Source: an uncultured Collinsella sp. (GTDB taxonomy: Bacteria > Actinomycetota > Coriobacteriia > Coriobacteriales > Coriobacteriaceae). From it: a stretch of DNA of 5,800 bases. Each line of letters opens with the position of its first letter. Position 1 is the stretch's first letter. Position numbers and translations under genes: made by a program. Positions 5,251 through 5,800 of this stretch are shown piece after piece. The stretch spans positions 1-5,800 of the forward strand of contig CABUTP010000104.1 in the NCBI GenBank assembly GCA_902494545.1, given 5' to 3'. The notes under the pieces are model-generated. The model had not been told where the DNA came from and made no database searches. It saw nothing but the letters and a program-made list of their open reading frames with translations.

Positions 5251-5800
5251 ATGACCGTCACCTACGATACGTCCCGTGTGACGCTTGTCGACCATCCGCT
5301 CGTCCAGCACAAGCTGTCGATCCTGCGCGACAAGAGCACCGGCACCAACCAGTTCCGCCAGCTCGTGCGCGAGCTCGCACTTTTTGACGGCTACGAGGCC
5401 ATGCGCGACCTGCCCATGGAAGACGTCGAGGTCGAGACTCCCATCACCACCGCCACGTTTAAGCAGCTTGCCGGCAAGAAGCTCGCCATCGTTCCCATCC
5501 TGCGCGCAGGCCTTGGCATGGTCGATGGCATCCTCGACTTGGTACCCTCCGCTCGCGTGGGCCACATCGGTATGGAGCGCGACGAGGTTACTCACGAGCC
5601 GCATGAGTATTACTGCAAGATGCCCAAGGATATCGACCAGCGTATCTGCCTGGTTGTCGACCCCATGCTCGCCACGGGCGGTTCGGCCGAGATGGCCATC
5701 AGCTACCTGCGCGAGCGCGGTGTCAAGGACATCCGCATGCTGTGCATCGTCGCGGCCCCCGAGGGCCTCAAGTCGCTGACCGAGAAAGATCCCGATGTGC
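5251..5800 (+). CDS. upp: uracil phosphoribosyltransferase, 3' end beyond the window
   Basis: Upp joins uracil to 5-phosphoribosyl-1-pyrophosphate (PRPP) to give UMP, the pyrimidine salvage step, in the cytoplasm. The 183 visible codons are open to the right edge; family length is about 208, so roughly 25 residues are missing. Visible landmarks are HPLVQHKLSILRD (15-27), PILRAGLGM (82-90), the tyrosine-bearing HEYYCKMP (118-125), the PRPP-binding VVDPMLATGGS (135-145) and VAAPEGL (167-173), all very close to E. coli Upp. The missing end would hold the uracil-binding segment containing GD. GAAAGGGG (5234-5241) lies 9 nt before the ATG. It is codirectional with tsaC and glpK but 122 bp downstream, so it could be read through from glpK or from its own promoter. 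Nothing suggests a defect. Confidence 0.96.
   Translation, partial: MTVTYDTSRVTLVDHPLVQHKLSILRDKSTGTNQFRQLVRELALFDGYEAMRDLPMEDVEVETPITTATFKQLAGKKLAIVPILRAGLGMVDGILDLVPSARVGHIGMERDEVTHEPHEYYCKMPKDIDQRICLVVDPMLATGGSAEMAISYLRERGVKDIRMLCIVAAPEGLKSLTEKDPDV

Overview
The window reads like the chromosome of a high-GC Actinomycetota bacterium. A Collinsella-like member of the Coriobacteriia is my best guess, from overall gene style and codon use (GC-rich third positions in prmC, tsaC, glpK and upp) and from the kind of short extragenic repeats at the left end. That guess is recognition from memory, not a search result. All supported genes lie on the + strand.

Layout. Positions 1-661 hold no convincing intact gene. 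The first ~300 bases are built of repeats: a 15-bp perfect inverted repeat around a structured 68-nt interior (7-104), and a 26-bp perfect direct repeat (145-170 and 246-271) of REP/MITE-like character. Next comes an AT-richer stretch with a startless 68-codon open frame (316-522) that may be the tail of a decayed gene. A promoter-like site (587-613) and a strong Shine-Dalgarno (SD) sequence lead into prmC (662-1921), the release-factor glutamine methyltransferase, which carries an extra segment of about 120 residues rich in Ala and Glu. Next is a compact toxin-antitoxin pair in toxin-first order: a RelE/HigB-type (Gp49-like) toxin (1997-2392) and an overlapping XRE-type helix-turn-helix antitoxin (2379-2681), preceded by a promoter with a 15-bp palindrome over its -10 box. 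A 148-bp gap leads to a Sua5/YrdC-family gene (tsaC, 2830-3573). glpK (glycerol kinase, 3587-5128) follows after 13 nt, and then, after a 122-bp leader, upp (uracil phosphoribosyltransferase, 5251 to beyond the right edge).

How it fits together. prmC and tsaC both serve translation (release-factor methylation; t6A modification of tRNA) and are frequent neighbours in bacteria. Here the toxin-antitoxin pair sits between them, so it looks like an insertion into an older prmC-tsaC neighbourhood. tsaC and glpK are close enough to share a transcript. upp may join it or have its own start. I see no clear intrinsic terminator in the window. I found no strong evidence for a wholly new system. The points most worth checking are the left-end repeats, the palindrome at the toxin-antitoxin promoter, the lineage-specific insertions in PrmC and TsaC, and the altered nucleotide-binding loop of GlpK.
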